From: JAGOJE01 sp964553715
GTDB taxonomy: Bacteria > Pseudomonadota > Alphaproteobacteria > Rickettsiales > Rickettsiaceae
Length of the DNA stretch: 64,000 nucleotides
Reading direction: 5' to 3'
Assembly: GCA_964553715.1 (NCBI GenBank)
Contig: CAZKKY010000003.1
Location: 1-64,000, forward strand
Shown: positions 56,229 to 64,000 of the stretch, piece after piece
How positions within the stretch are numbered: position 1 is the stretch's first letter
How the letters are laid out: every line of letters begins with the position of its first letter
Notes under the pieces: generated by a model
Database searches by the model: none
What the model saw: the letters and a program-made list of their open reading frames with translations, nothing else
What the model was told of the DNA's origin: nothing
Translations under genes and position numbers: made by a program

Positions 56229-57149
56229 TTATTCAACTAATTCTCTAAAACCTTCGCCTTCCTCTATACCTTCAGGATCTGCATGAATTATAACTTCTGC
56301 ACCGGGAAATACAGTTTCGATTCTCATCATAATTTTTTCTATAATAGTATGTGCTTTGTTAAGATTCATTTTCCCATCTAGCTCTATATGAAATTGCACG
56401 AAAGGCTTAGAGCCAGCATAGCGTGTTTTAAGCTCATGTACTGCATGTACATCTTTCTTGAATTCTGAAAGGATTGATAAAATTTTTGCTTTATCTTCAT
56501 CACAAAACTCTTCATCAATAAGGTTCTTTATAGATTTTATAAATATCTTATAAGAGCTATGTATTATATATATAGCGATTGCAATACCAACTAATGTATC
56601 AATAATTACCCATGTTTCACTTAAATATACTGAAATTATAACAGCTAAGGTAGTGAGTAGATCTGTAAGATAATGTATTTTGTCTACTATAATTAGTCTA
56701 GATCCAGTTTTCTTGATAACAAAGCTTTGATATACAAGTAGAATTAGTGTAAGAACAGAAGAAAATATCATCACATTTATTCCAATATCTATTTTTGTTA
56801 TTTCATGGGGCTCTATAAATCTCTTAGCAGATGAGAAAAAAGCAAAAAGCCCAGAAAGAAGAAAAAATATAGATTGTGAAAAAATTGCTAAATCTTCTAT
56901 TTTTTCATGCCCGAATCTATGGTTGTTATCAGGTGGTTGAAGTGATAAATGCATAGCAAATATTATAATAATAGAAGAAGATATATCAAGCATGGAGTCT
57001 ACTAATGTAGATAATATAGCAACTGAATTAGTAGAAAGATAAGCATATATTTTAGCTATAAAAATCAATATTGCTACTGATGCAGAGCAATAAGGAGCAC
57101 TTTTCATGAGTTTTGTATTTTGAATTTGCTGTTGGTTGGTCATTATCAC
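56229..57149 (-). CDS. Cation diffusion facilitator (FieF/YiiP-like) transporter
   Basis: A 306-residue inner-membrane antiporter with about six membrane segments and a cytoplasmic C-terminal domain. The transport-site ligands match YiiP: D51-x3-D55 in TLVDSMLDIS (TM2) and H159-x3-D163 in DKIHYLTDLLTT (TM5). The C-terminal domain has VHELKTRYAGSKPFVQFHIELD and HTIIEKI...HADPEG, with metal-binding His residues. It should export Zn, Fe or Mn in exchange for protons. It is divergent from znuC by 87 bases, placing zinc export and import genes side by side. Confidence 0.92.
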   Translation of the reverse strand: MIMTNQQQIQNTKLMKSAPYCSASVAILIFIAKIYAYLSTNSVAILSTLVDSMLDISSSIIIIFAMHLSLQPPDNNHRFGHEKIEDLAIFSQSIFFLLSGLFAFFSSAKRFIEPHEITKIDIGINVMIFSSVLTLILLVYQSFVIKKTGSRLIIVDKIHYLTDLLTTLAVIISVYLSETWVIIDTLVGIAIAIYIIHSSYKIFIKSIKNLIDEEFCDEDKAKILSILSEFKKDVHAVHELKTRYAGSKPFVQFHIELDGKMNLNKAHTIIEKIMMRIETVFPGAEVIIHADPEGIEEGEGFRELVE

Positions 57150-57236
57150 TAGTCTTTATGTTGGTATAATAATTATATCGAATTTAATTTTTATAATGCT
57201 ATAATATATGCTTCGATCTTAAAACACAAAAGCAAT

Positions 57237-57920
57237 ATGCAGCCTATAGTAAAATTCTGTGATGTATCAAAAAAATACAATCAAAAAGTAGTGCTTGATA
57301 AAATCAATTTTACTCTTTATCCATCAGAAATTGCAACTATGGTAGGGCCAAATGGTGCTGGTAAAAGTACAGTTGCTAAGTTAATTTTGGGTATAGAAAA
57401 ACCAACATCTGGACAAATAGAAATTCATACAAATAATATTGCTTATATACCACAGAAGATGGATTTAAATTCTACTATGAGTATAGAAGTTAATCAGTTA
57501 ATCAAATATATTTCTGGCGGCAAAAATATTGATGATGCTCAGATAGAAATATTTGCAGAAATAAAGAGTATTGGCAAAATGCAAGCAGGTCATCTATCGG
57601 GGGGGCAATTGCAACGTGTTCTTTTGGCTGCAAATCTTTTAAGGAAACCTCAATTAATTGTTCTAGATGAGCCAACCCAAGGTCTTGACATAAAGTCGCA
57701 GCAAGAGTTTTACTCTTTGATTGAAAATATCAGATATCACTACCATACATCAATATTTATGATCTCGCATGATTTATATGCTGTTATGAAAACTTCAGAC
57801 CAAGTACTATGCCTTAACAATCATATATGTTGTAGTGGAAAGCCCGATAAAAATTCTTCTAATAGCGATTTAGAAAATATTGCTCTTTATACTCACCATC
57901 ACGATCATAATCATTCATGA
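57237..57920 (+). CDS. znuC: Zinc ABC transporter ATP-binding protein
   Basis: A 227-residue ABC ATPase of the manganese/zinc family. Walker A is GPNGAGKST, the signature is HLSGGQLQRVLLAANLL and Walker B is LIVLDEPTQGLD. The C-terminal tail is rich in His (YTHHHDHNHS), as in several ZnuC proteins, and may sense metal. It overlaps the permease gene by 4 bases (ATGA). A znuA binding-protein gene and a zur-like regulator are not next to it. Confidence 0.9.
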   Translation: MQPIVKFCDVSKKYNQKVVLDKINFTLYPSEIATMVGPNGAGKSTVAKLILGIEKPTSGQIEIHTNNIAYIPQKMDLNSTMSIEVNQLIKYISGGKNIDDAQIEIFAEIKSIGKMQAGHLSGGQLQRVLLAANLLRKPQLIVLDEPTQGLDIKSQQEFYSLIENIRYHYHTSIFMISHDLYAVMKTSDQVLCLNNHICCSGKPDKNSSNSDLENIALYTHHHDHNHS

Positions 57921-58684
57921 CTATAATAATCCTTGCATCTATATTAATTAGCCTTTTTTTTGCCCCTCTTGGATGTTTGTTATTATGGCAAAGGCAATCT
58001 TATTTTGCCGATGGTCTTTCTCATGCATGTCTTTTAGCTAGTAGCGCTAGTATTGTATTTAACATACCTATTATAGCAGCAGCTCCTATTACTGCTATTA
58101 TATTTGTATGTTTATTATTTGTAGTAGATTTTAAAAATAATAATGCAGCTATTAACTTAGTATCTAGTTTTATGTTTGGATCAGGAATATTACTTGCTAG
58201 TACATTTCCTAAAAAAATTAATATCAATACTTTGTTACTTGGGGACATATTATCAATAAATTACGATGATATTTTTGTATTTATATTTTTGATTTTCATA
58301 GTAGCTATTTTTATGTGGAAGAAAATAGATCAGATTATTCTGCTATCTATTAATGAAGAATTAGCATTCGCTATTGGAGTAAAAACTAAATTTCTTAAGC
58401 TTACAATATTGATGATACTTGCAATAGCACTGTCTGTCAGCATGAAATCGATAGGAGTATTGCTTGCAAGTACAGTGTTAATATTACCCGGATTTACAGC
58501 AAGCAAAATTAGCAATAATCCACTACAAATGATTTTAAATAGTATGATTATTGCTATTTTTGTAAATATTATCGGAATCATAGCGTCATTTTACTTTGAT
58601 CTTCCTACTACACCTAGCATAATATTTAGCTATGGCTTGATGCATTTTGTAGTATTATTTTTGCAGAAATTAAGAATTTTTTGA
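57917..58684 (+). CDS. znuB: Zinc ABC transporter permease
   Basis: A 255-residue membrane protein of the ABC-3 (ZnuB/MntB) family with about eight membrane segments. Family features are FFAPLGCLLLWQRQSYFADGLSHACLLA near the N-terminus and VSMKSIGVLLASTVLILPGFTASKIS toward the C-terminus. It is translated with znuC through the ATGA overlap and forms the importer with it. Confidence 0.92.
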   Translation: MTIIILASILISLFFAPLGCLLLWQRQSYFADGLSHACLLASSASIVFNIPIIAAAPITAIIFVCLLFVVDFKNNNAAINLVSSFMFGSGILLASTFPKKININTLLLGDILSINYDDIFVFIFLIFIVAIFMWKKIDQIILLSINEELAFAIGVKTKFLKLTILMILAIALSVSMKSIGVLLASTVLILPGFTASKISNNPLQMILNSMIIAIFVNIIGIIASFYFDLPTTPSIIFSYGLMHFVVLFLQKLRIF

Positions 58685-58856
58685 TAAAGGGTATTGATAT
58701 TCAAGTAAATTTTGAATTAATTATTTGGCTATATTATAATAACCAATAATTAGCGGCATTTATCATTCATATTTTAGTCAAAATCTTCTTTGATTTAGTT
58801 GTACTATTGTTTATTATGGGGTTATAACTAGTCTTAAATAACAGTGAGTATTTTTT

Positions 58857-60203
58857 GTGTTTTCAGCTTTAAGTAATAATTTTTCTAAGATTTTTGATCG
58901 TATCAGATCTAGTGGTGCTTTAACTAGTGATCAAATAGATTCGGCGATGCGGGAAATAAGAATAGCTTTGTTAGAAGCTGATGTATCACTACCTGTAATT
59001 AAAGAATTTATAGAAAAAACTAAAGCAAAGGCACTTGGGCAGGATATTATAAAATCTGTTACACCAGGGCAGATGGTTATTAAAATAATTCATGATGAGT
59101 TAGTAGATTTACTCAAAGACGATAATAATCAGCAATCACTTAATTTAAAAGCTATTCCACCTGTTAGTATTATGATTGTTGGTTTGCAGGGAAGCGGAAA
59201 AACAACAACTAGTGCTAAGCTTGCTCTCTTTCTAAAAAATCAGAAAAAAAAGGTTCTTCTTGTATCACTAGATATTTATAGGCCAGCTGCGCAAAAGCAG
59301 CTAGAAATCCTAGCACAATCCGCAGAAATTGATAGTTTAGAGATTATAGAGAATGAAAAACCTGACCAGATTACAAAAAGGGCTATGTCTATTGCTAAGT
59401 CTTGTGGATATGATGTAGTGATTTATGATACTGCAGGTAGGCTTCATATAGATTCTGAAATGATGATGGAGCTTTCTACTGTAAAGAGTTTAATTGACCC
59501 TACTGAAATATTGCTTGTAGTAGACTCTTTAACTGGGCAAGATGCCGTTAATGTCGCACAACAATTTGATAGTCATCTTAATATAACAGGCTCTATTCTT
59601 ACAAGAATAGATGGTGATGCTCGTGGAGGTGCTGCTCTTAGCATTAAATCTATTACAAAAAAACCCATAAAGTTTCTTGGATCTGGTGAAAAAATCAATG
59701 CTTTAGAAGAATTGCTCCCAGAACGTTTAGCTTCACGTATTCTAGATATGGGTGATGTTGTATCTCTTGTAGAAAAAGCTGTATCTATTATAGATGAGAA
59801 GGAAGCAGAAAAAAATGCTGCAAAGTTAAAAAAAGGTAACTTTGATTTAAATGATTATTTATCACAAATAAGGAACATCAAAAAAATGGGAGGAATGAAA
59901 GATATAGCATCAATGATTCCTGGTATTGGTAAGATGATAGATAAAATTGATATAGAGAAAAATAACAAGATGGTTGCAAGGCAAGAAGCTATTATTCTTT
60001 CTATGACCAAAAAAGAAAGGCGCATACCTAGTCTTCTAAATGCTTCCAGAAGGAAAAGGATAGCATTTGGCTCTGGTACCTCTGTGCAGGAAGTAAATAA
60101 ACTAATGAAACAATACCAGCAAATAGGCGATATGGTTAAAAAGGCTAGTAGAATGGACCCTAAATCTCTAATGCGCAGCGGAATAGGTAAACTATTTAGC
60201 TAA
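58857..60203 (+). CDS. ffh: Signal recognition particle protein Ffh (SRP54)
   Basis: A GTPase of 448 residues starting with GTG at 58857. It binds signal sequences of membrane proteins with 4.5S RNA and hands them to FtsY. The NG domain has IVGLQGSGKTTTSAKLA, DIYRPAAQKQLE, YDTAGRLHIDSEM and TRIDGDARGGAALS. The M domain has GKMIDKIDIE and the RNA-binding RRIPSLLNASRRKRIAFGSG. The 170-base upstream gap contains no SRP RNA that I can recognise. Confidence 0.97.
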   Translation: MFSALSNNFSKIFDRIRSSGALTSDQIDSAMREIRIALLEADVSLPVIKEFIEKTKAKALGQDIIKSVTPGQMVIKIIHDELVDLLKDDNNQQSLNLKAIPPVSIMIVGLQGSGKTTTSAKLALFLKNQKKKVLLVSLDIYRPAAQKQLEILAQSAEIDSLEIIENEKPDQITKRAMSIAKSCGYDVVIYDTAGRLHIDSEMMMELSTVKSLIDPTEILLVVDSLTGQDAVNVAQQFDSHLNITGSILTRIDGDARGGAALSIKSITKKPIKFLGSGEKINALEELLPERLASRILDMGDVVSLVEKAVSIIDEKEAEKNAAKLKKGNFDLNDYLSQIRNIKKMGGMKDIASMIPGIGKMIDKIDIEKNNKMVARQEAIILSMTKKERRIPSLLNASRRKRIAFGSGTSVQEVNKLMKQYQQIGDMVKKASRMDPKSLMRSGIGKLFS

Positions 60204-60213
60204 TTTGCATATA

Positions 60214-60939
60214 TTAAATCTTAAATCCTATTCCTACAGATACTACAATAGGATCCAGTCTAACTTTACAAGAAAGATCTTTTGTAGTATTGAGAAATGC
60301 TCTTTTATATACTACTTTAGATGAACTATAATATTTTTTGACGTCAAAATTAACGACAGTATCATCAGTCATTACTATATCTGTGCCAAGTTGTATTGCA
60401 ACTCCGTGAGATGAATTAACTTTATATTCGCTAGATTGCGATGTAAAATATGTGTAGTTATATCCAGCACCTAAATAAGGCCGTATTCCACCGAATGGAG
60501 CTATATGATATTGCATGGAAAAAGTTATAGGAATACCAATTAAGCTACGTTTTTTAGTAACAGGAAGATACCCTATATTGCCATAATTATTATATATATT
60601 ATTTATGGCTGTTGTAGATACATTGTACTGTGCTATTCCTAAAGCAAGTTCAGCTGCTATATTATCAGTAAAAAATAATGTATTAGCATTTTCTATACCA
60701 AAACCATTCTTTGCAAATTTACTATTTGGTGCTGCGGTACTGTTAGTCTTACTAGGAAGATTTTTGTGCGCTCCATTTAAAGCCATTCCAAATCCACGTA
60801 TTTTAACTAAGATACGTCCTTCAGAATCATATGCTCCACTATTATAATCGTTAGATTTTAGGCTATCATTTTTTGCAGCTAAAGAGTTTATGCTAAAAAA
60901 TAAAAAACATGTTGTAGCGAAAATTTTAAGAACCTTCAT
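60214..60939 (-). CDS. OmpW-family outer membrane protein
   Basis: A 241-residue protein with a signal peptide (MKVLKIFATTCFLFFSINSLAA, cut after LAA) followed by alternating beta-strand pattern. OmpW-type segments are ILVKIRGFGMALNG, NTLFFTDNIAAELALGIAQYNV, LIGIPITFSMQYHIAPFGGIRPYLGAGYNYTYF and VVSVGIGFKI with a C-terminal hydrophobic strand for outer-membrane insertion. Eight strands are expected. It is convergent with ffh, 10 bases away. Substrate unknown. Confidence 0.83.
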   Translation of the reverse strand: MKVLKIFATTCFLFFSINSLAAKNDSLKSNDYNSGAYDSEGRILVKIRGFGMALNGAHKNLPSKTNSTAAPNSKFAKNGFGIENANTLFFTDNIAAELALGIAQYNVSTTAINNIYNNYGNIGYLPVTKKRSLIGIPITFSMQYHIAPFGGIRPYLGAGYNYTYFTSQSSEYKVNSSHGVAIQLGTDIVMTDDTVVNFDVKKYYSSSKVVYKRAFLNTTKDLSCKVRLDPIVVSVGIGFKI

Positions 60940-61235
60940 ATTAGGACGACCCCTTTATAGATATTGACCAGAATGGCTTAAGTCTAATATGATTGATTAT
61001 ATTTTGCAAGTTCTAAAAATTAAGGTTCTTATATCATTACTTTCTAAATAATCAAAGTGTGATAATTAACCCAAGTTATCGAGTCTAATCATTAATAATT
61101 TAATTGTCAATTGAGAGAGTCATCAGTGAGTTATAAGAATAGAATTGATATAGGAATTTAAACAAAATATCCTCAAATAATATACCAAGTACTTCATAAC
61201 AGCTTTTTTTACTTTTTCCTAAATGATTATTAAGA
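60940..61235. other. Intergenic region between the ompW-like gene and serS
   Basis: About 295 bases. It must include the promoter of the ompW-like gene on the minus strand and the 3' end of serS. A small frame on the minus strand overlaps the serS 3' end in another frame and looks like chance. No RNA gene recognised. Confidence 0.4.
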
Positions 61236-62513
61236 TTAAGAATCTTTTGATATAATTGAGGTTTGTCCTCCCATATAAGATACAAGAGCATCAGGGATAG
61301 TAACGCTTCCATCAGAATTTTGATAGTTTTCAAGAATTGCAACTATGGTGCGTCCAACAGCAAGACCCGAAGCATTTAATGTATGTACAAAAGTTGTATC
61401 ATGCGCTCCTATTTCTTTATATCTAGCCTTCATTCTTCTAGCTTGAAAATCTCCACAATTTGAGCAACTAGAAATCTCACGATATCTTTTTTGCCCAGGA
61501 AGCCATACTTCAATATCATAAGTTTTTCTAGCAGAAAAGCCCATATCTCCCGCGCAAAGTAGCATTACTCTGTAAGGAAGGCCAAGTTTTTTTAAGATTT
61601 CTTCAGCCGCATGTAACATAAATTCATGTTCTTCTTCAGATTCATCTTGCGCAGTGATGCTAACTAGTTCTACCTTAGAAAACTGATGTACTCTAAACAT
61701 TCCTCTTGTATCTCTTCCGTGGCTTCCAGCCTCTGATCTAAAACAGGGGGTATATGCAGTCATTCTAATTGGTAATTTTTCTCTAGCTATTATACTATCA
61801 GCTACCATATTTGTAAGAGACACCTCTGCTGTAGGAATCAATCTATAATCTGATGTTGTAACAAATGAATCTTCAGCAAGCTTTGGTAATTGACCAGTGT
61901 TATACATAGCAACTGGTTTTACTAAATATGGAGGAGAAACTTCAGTAAATCCAAATTGCTTTGTATGAATATCTAGCATGAAACTAATAAGTGCTCTTTC
62001 TAGTTTTGCAAGATCACTAGTTAATGTAACAAAACGACTTCCTGAGATTTTAGCAGTTTGTACAAAATCCATCATTCCAAGAGATTCACCAATATCGAAA
62101 TGCTCTTTTGCGTTTTCTATTGTTATAGGCTCTCCATGTGTTTTAATAAGAACATTAGATTCTTCATCAAGGCCGTTAGGTACAGAGTGATGAGGAAGAT
62201 TAGGAAGATTTTCTAATATTCTATCAAGCTCATCAAAAATAGTTATATTATTTGATAATTCTTGTAGCTTTTCATTTATATGCTCTGCATCACGCCTGGA
62301 TTCATGAAATTCAGCGCTATTTTTGTCCTTGATTAAGGACATTAGTCTGGATTTTTCCTTTCTAGATTGTTGTAATTGTTGAATTAAAGTTATAGCTTGG
62401 CGACGATCATGGTCAAGTTTTACTATTTTATCAGATAATTTATCACTACCACGTTTTTCAAGCAACCTGTCAAATTCAGCTTGGTTTTCTCTTATCCATT
62501 TTATATCAAGCAT
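61236..62513 (-). CDS. serS: Seryl-tRNA synthetase
   Basis: A class II synthetase of 425 residues. The N-terminal coiled-coil arm (about 25-110) binds the tRNA-Ser extra arm. The catalytic core has motif 1 (FGFTEVSPPYLV), TGQLPKLAED, IPTAEVSLTNM, motif 2 (PCFRSEAGSHGRDTRGMFRVHQFSKVEL) and motif 3 (NASGLAVGRTIVAILEN). The start overlaps the tatC stop by 8 bases; tatC-serS adjacency is shared with Rickettsia-like genomes. Confidence 0.97.
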   Translation of the reverse strand: MLDIKWIRENQAEFDRLLEKRGSDKLSDKIVKLDHDRRQAITLIQQLQQSRKEKSRLMSLIKDKNSAEFHESRRDAEHINEKLQELSNNITIFDELDRILENLPNLPHHSVPNGLDEESNVLIKTHGEPITIENAKEHFDIGESLGMMDFVQTAKISGSRFVTLTSDLAKLERALISFMLDIHTKQFGFTEVSPPYLVKPVAMYNTGQLPKLAEDSFVTTSDYRLIPTAEVSLTNMVADSIIAREKLPIRMTAYTPCFRSEAGSHGRDTRGMFRVHQFSKVELVSITAQDESEEEHEFMLHAAEEILKKLGLPYRVMLLCAGDMGFSARKTYDIEVWLPGQKRYREISSCSNCGDFQARRMKARYKEIGAHDTTFVHTLNASGLAVGRTIVAILENYQNSDGSVTIPDALVSYMGGQTSIISKDS

Positions 62514-63222
62514 GACCTCTCCTAATTTCTATTAGTTTGCATAAAATTATAGAGATTTCATATAATAAAACCATAGGCATTGCAAGCGCTATTTGACTAA
62601 TGACATCTGGTGGTGTTATGAAACCAGCAATTACAAAAATAATTACTACTGCGATTCTACGCTTTTTTGATAAAAACTCTTTTGTTATTATTCCAAGCAA
62701 TGATAAAATCATTAATATTATAGGAAGCTCAAATGCAGCGCCAAAAGCAACAATTAAATTAATAACAAGGTCCAAATATTCACTAATTTTAGGCTCTAAA
62801 ACCAGATGCGAAGGTCCTTCTAAACTCTCAAAGCTTAGAAAAAAGTGCCAAGCTCCAGGTATCACAATATAAAATACAAAAATACCTCCCAAGAAAAATA
62901 GAATCGGTGCAAATGATAAAATAATTAGAGCTATTTTTTTCTCGCTCTCGTATAAGCCAGGTGCGATGAATTGATAAATCTGAAAAGATATTACAGGCAC
63001 GCTAAGGCAAAATCCAACGAATATAGAAATTTTTATCTGAGTGAAAAAAGCCTCAGCAAGGCCAGTATAGATAAATTTCTTAGGTAAGGGCGCTAGAAGA
63101 TATGAGTATATGATATCATTAAAGTGATAGCTTGCTATAGAAAAAACCAGAAAAAAGCAGATGATTTTAATAAATCTTGATTTTAACTCTTGTAGATGAT
63201 CTGTTAACTTATAACGCTGCAT
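62506..63222 (-). CDS. tatC: Sec-independent protein translocase TatC
   Basis: A 238-residue inner-membrane protein with six membrane helices; it recognises twin-arginine signal peptides. The start at 63222 (MQRYKLTDHLQELKSR) is chosen because AAGG precedes it and TatC proteins begin with HL-x-ELR-x-R; an upstream frame to 63300 is inside holA. The family motifs are DHLQELKSRFIK, SFQIYQFIAPGLYESEK and AFGAAFELPIILMIL. It overlaps the end of holA by 14 bases. tatA/tatB are not in the window. Confidence 0.95.
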   Translation of the reverse strand: MQRYKLTDHLQELKSRFIKIICFFLVFSIASYHFNDIIYSYLLAPLPKKFIYTGLAEAFFTQIKISIFVGFCLSVPVISFQIYQFIAPGLYESEKKIALIILSFAPILFFLGGIFVFYIVIPGAWHFFLSFESLEGPSHLVLEPKISEYLDLVINLIVAFGAAFELPIILMILSLLGIITKEFLSKKRRIAVVIIFVIAGFITPPDVISQIALAMPMVLLYEISIILCKLIEIRRGHA

Positions 63223-64000
63223 AATGAGCCTTAAAAAATAATTCTTCACAAATTGATTCTGGGCAAATAGTAGCAGATTTGCTTGATATTTCAGCATCAT
63301 GTAGTAAAGACAAAATATATCTTATTCTTTCCATAGAAAGAGAGCTTACAACATCTTTAAAATCCTGTAGATATTTGAAAAATATGGGTGGTTTTAGATG
63401 AGATATAGCATTTTCTACGCTTATTCCACTAGACTTTTCATTAAGTACTATATAAAGATTGATATAGTAACGTGCAAGAGCTCTTATAATCCATACAACC
63501 GAGATATTTTCAGAAAGTAAATTCCGACTCTCTAAGAAAAACTTTTTCCCATCTCCTTTAGCAAAAGCTATAGATAAAAGATCAGGCGAAGATATAATGC
63601 TATTGCTAATTGATTTTTCTACATGTTCTAAAGTGATAGATTTTTCATCATAAGAAAATAAAAGCAATTTATTGATCTCATTTTCTATTATAAATCTATC
63701 ACCATTTAGATGGTATGATAGATAGTTTAAAGCATCTGTATGGATTGTTTTACCAGCAGATGTGATTTTTGAGTAAGATAGAGTTTTTACATTTTTAGCA
63801 TCATCATTATAACAAGCAATCGCTGCGAAAGATTCTTCAGATTCAAATAATTTTCTTAAAGAAGAAGAGGGCGATAGTTCATCAGCAATTAAAATTGCTG
63901 TGTGATGTGTTCCAGCAAGCAATATGTCTTTTAAATCTGTATTTATAGAGCTTGGTACCTCTGTGATCTTTATTATATCACTGCCTCCAAATAAACTAAT
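63209..64000 (-). CDS. holA: DNA polymerase III delta subunit (partial, 5' end outside the window)
   Basis: The 3' 264 codons of holA; the frame runs through the window end with no stop and its visible part begins SLFGGSDIIKITEVPSS, so the true start lies beyond 64000. HolA opens the beta clamp within the clamp loader. Family features are the AAA+-like N-terminal region (ILIADELSPSSSLRKLFESEESFAAIACY) and the helical NYLSYHLNGDRFIIENEINKLLLF, then the C-terminal collar part (VWIIRALARYYINLY). A coupled holA-tatC-serS run follows. Confidence 0.88.
   Translation of the reverse strand: MSLFGGSDIIKITEVPSSINTDLKDILLAGTHHTAILIADELSPSSSLRKLFESEESFAAIACYNDDAKNVKTLSYSKITSAGKTIHTDALNYLSYHLNGDRFIIENEINKLLLFSYDEKSITLEHVEKSISNSIISSPDLLSIAFAKGDGKKFFLESRNLLSENISVVWIIRALARYYINLYIVLNEKSSGISVENAISHLKPPIFFKYLQDFKDVVSSLSMERIRYILSLLHDAEISSKSATICPESICEELFFKAHYAAL

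Noticed and set aside
61100..61342. An 80-codon minus-strand frame at the serS 3' end
   Set aside because: Overlaps the conserved end of serS in another frame; no protein features or ribosome-binding site.

Overview
The window is AT-rich alphaproteobacterial chromosome, most likely from an intracellular member of the Rickettsiales (Rickettsiaceae or Midichloriaceae type; this is inferred from content because no 16S gene is present). Supporting signs are 5-aminolevulinate synthase (HemA), a 23S-5S unit with its own promoter and no 16S partner, complex I genes split into nuoEF and nuoGHIJKLMN, a split b/b' ATP synthase Fo operon, serS-tatC adjacency, and a hemD / membrane protein / hemY block. 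Standard codon use with UGA as stop fits all genes.

Layout. 0-3.1 kb: a small RiPP locus made of a 72-residue precursor-like peptide with two W-x-N/K motifs and a radical SAM maturase, followed by a secreted M61-like metallopeptidase. 3.2-9.3 kb (minus): a double-permease NitT/TauT-type ABC transporter without binding protein, MidA methyltransferase, lgt, hemA. 9.7-10.6 kb: an orphan membrane-anchored GT-like protein. 10.6-13.9 kb: 23S and 5S rRNA with promoter and processing stem. 13.9-18.9 kb: an accessory island with a class A beta-lactamase-like protein whose nucleophile is Cys, a SAP-domain protein, a long acidic protein of unknown function, an aminoglycoside phosphotransferase-like gene of higher GC, and the remains of a D-Ala-D-Ala dipeptidase gene.

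18.9-30.3 kb: mlaC, nuoEF, uvrC, pgsA, tRNA-His, der, hemD, a membrane protein, hemY-like, zapE, tmk, trmJ. 30.3-40.4 kb (minus): nuoG to nuoN then birA. 40.6-48.8 kb (minus): an esterase-glyA pair, and a tightly packed run map-radC-wecA-like-dciA-dsbA-like-atpI-atpB-atpE-atpF'-atpF. 48.9-55.5 kb: a surface glycan cluster (epimerase, three GT4-type enzymes, one fused to a methyltransferase, and a multi-span membrane protein). 55.6-64 kb: a small conserved-looking protein, tRNA-Ala, a CDF transporter, znuCB, ffh, an OmpW-like porin, serS, tatC and the 3' part of holA, which runs off the window end.

Most of the window is housekeeping sequence: respiration, ATP synthesis, haem and lipoprotein synthesis, translation and secretion. 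The parts most worth attention are the putative cyclophane RiPP locus at the left edge and the island at 13.9-18.9 kb. No transposase, prophage or CRISPR array was seen.
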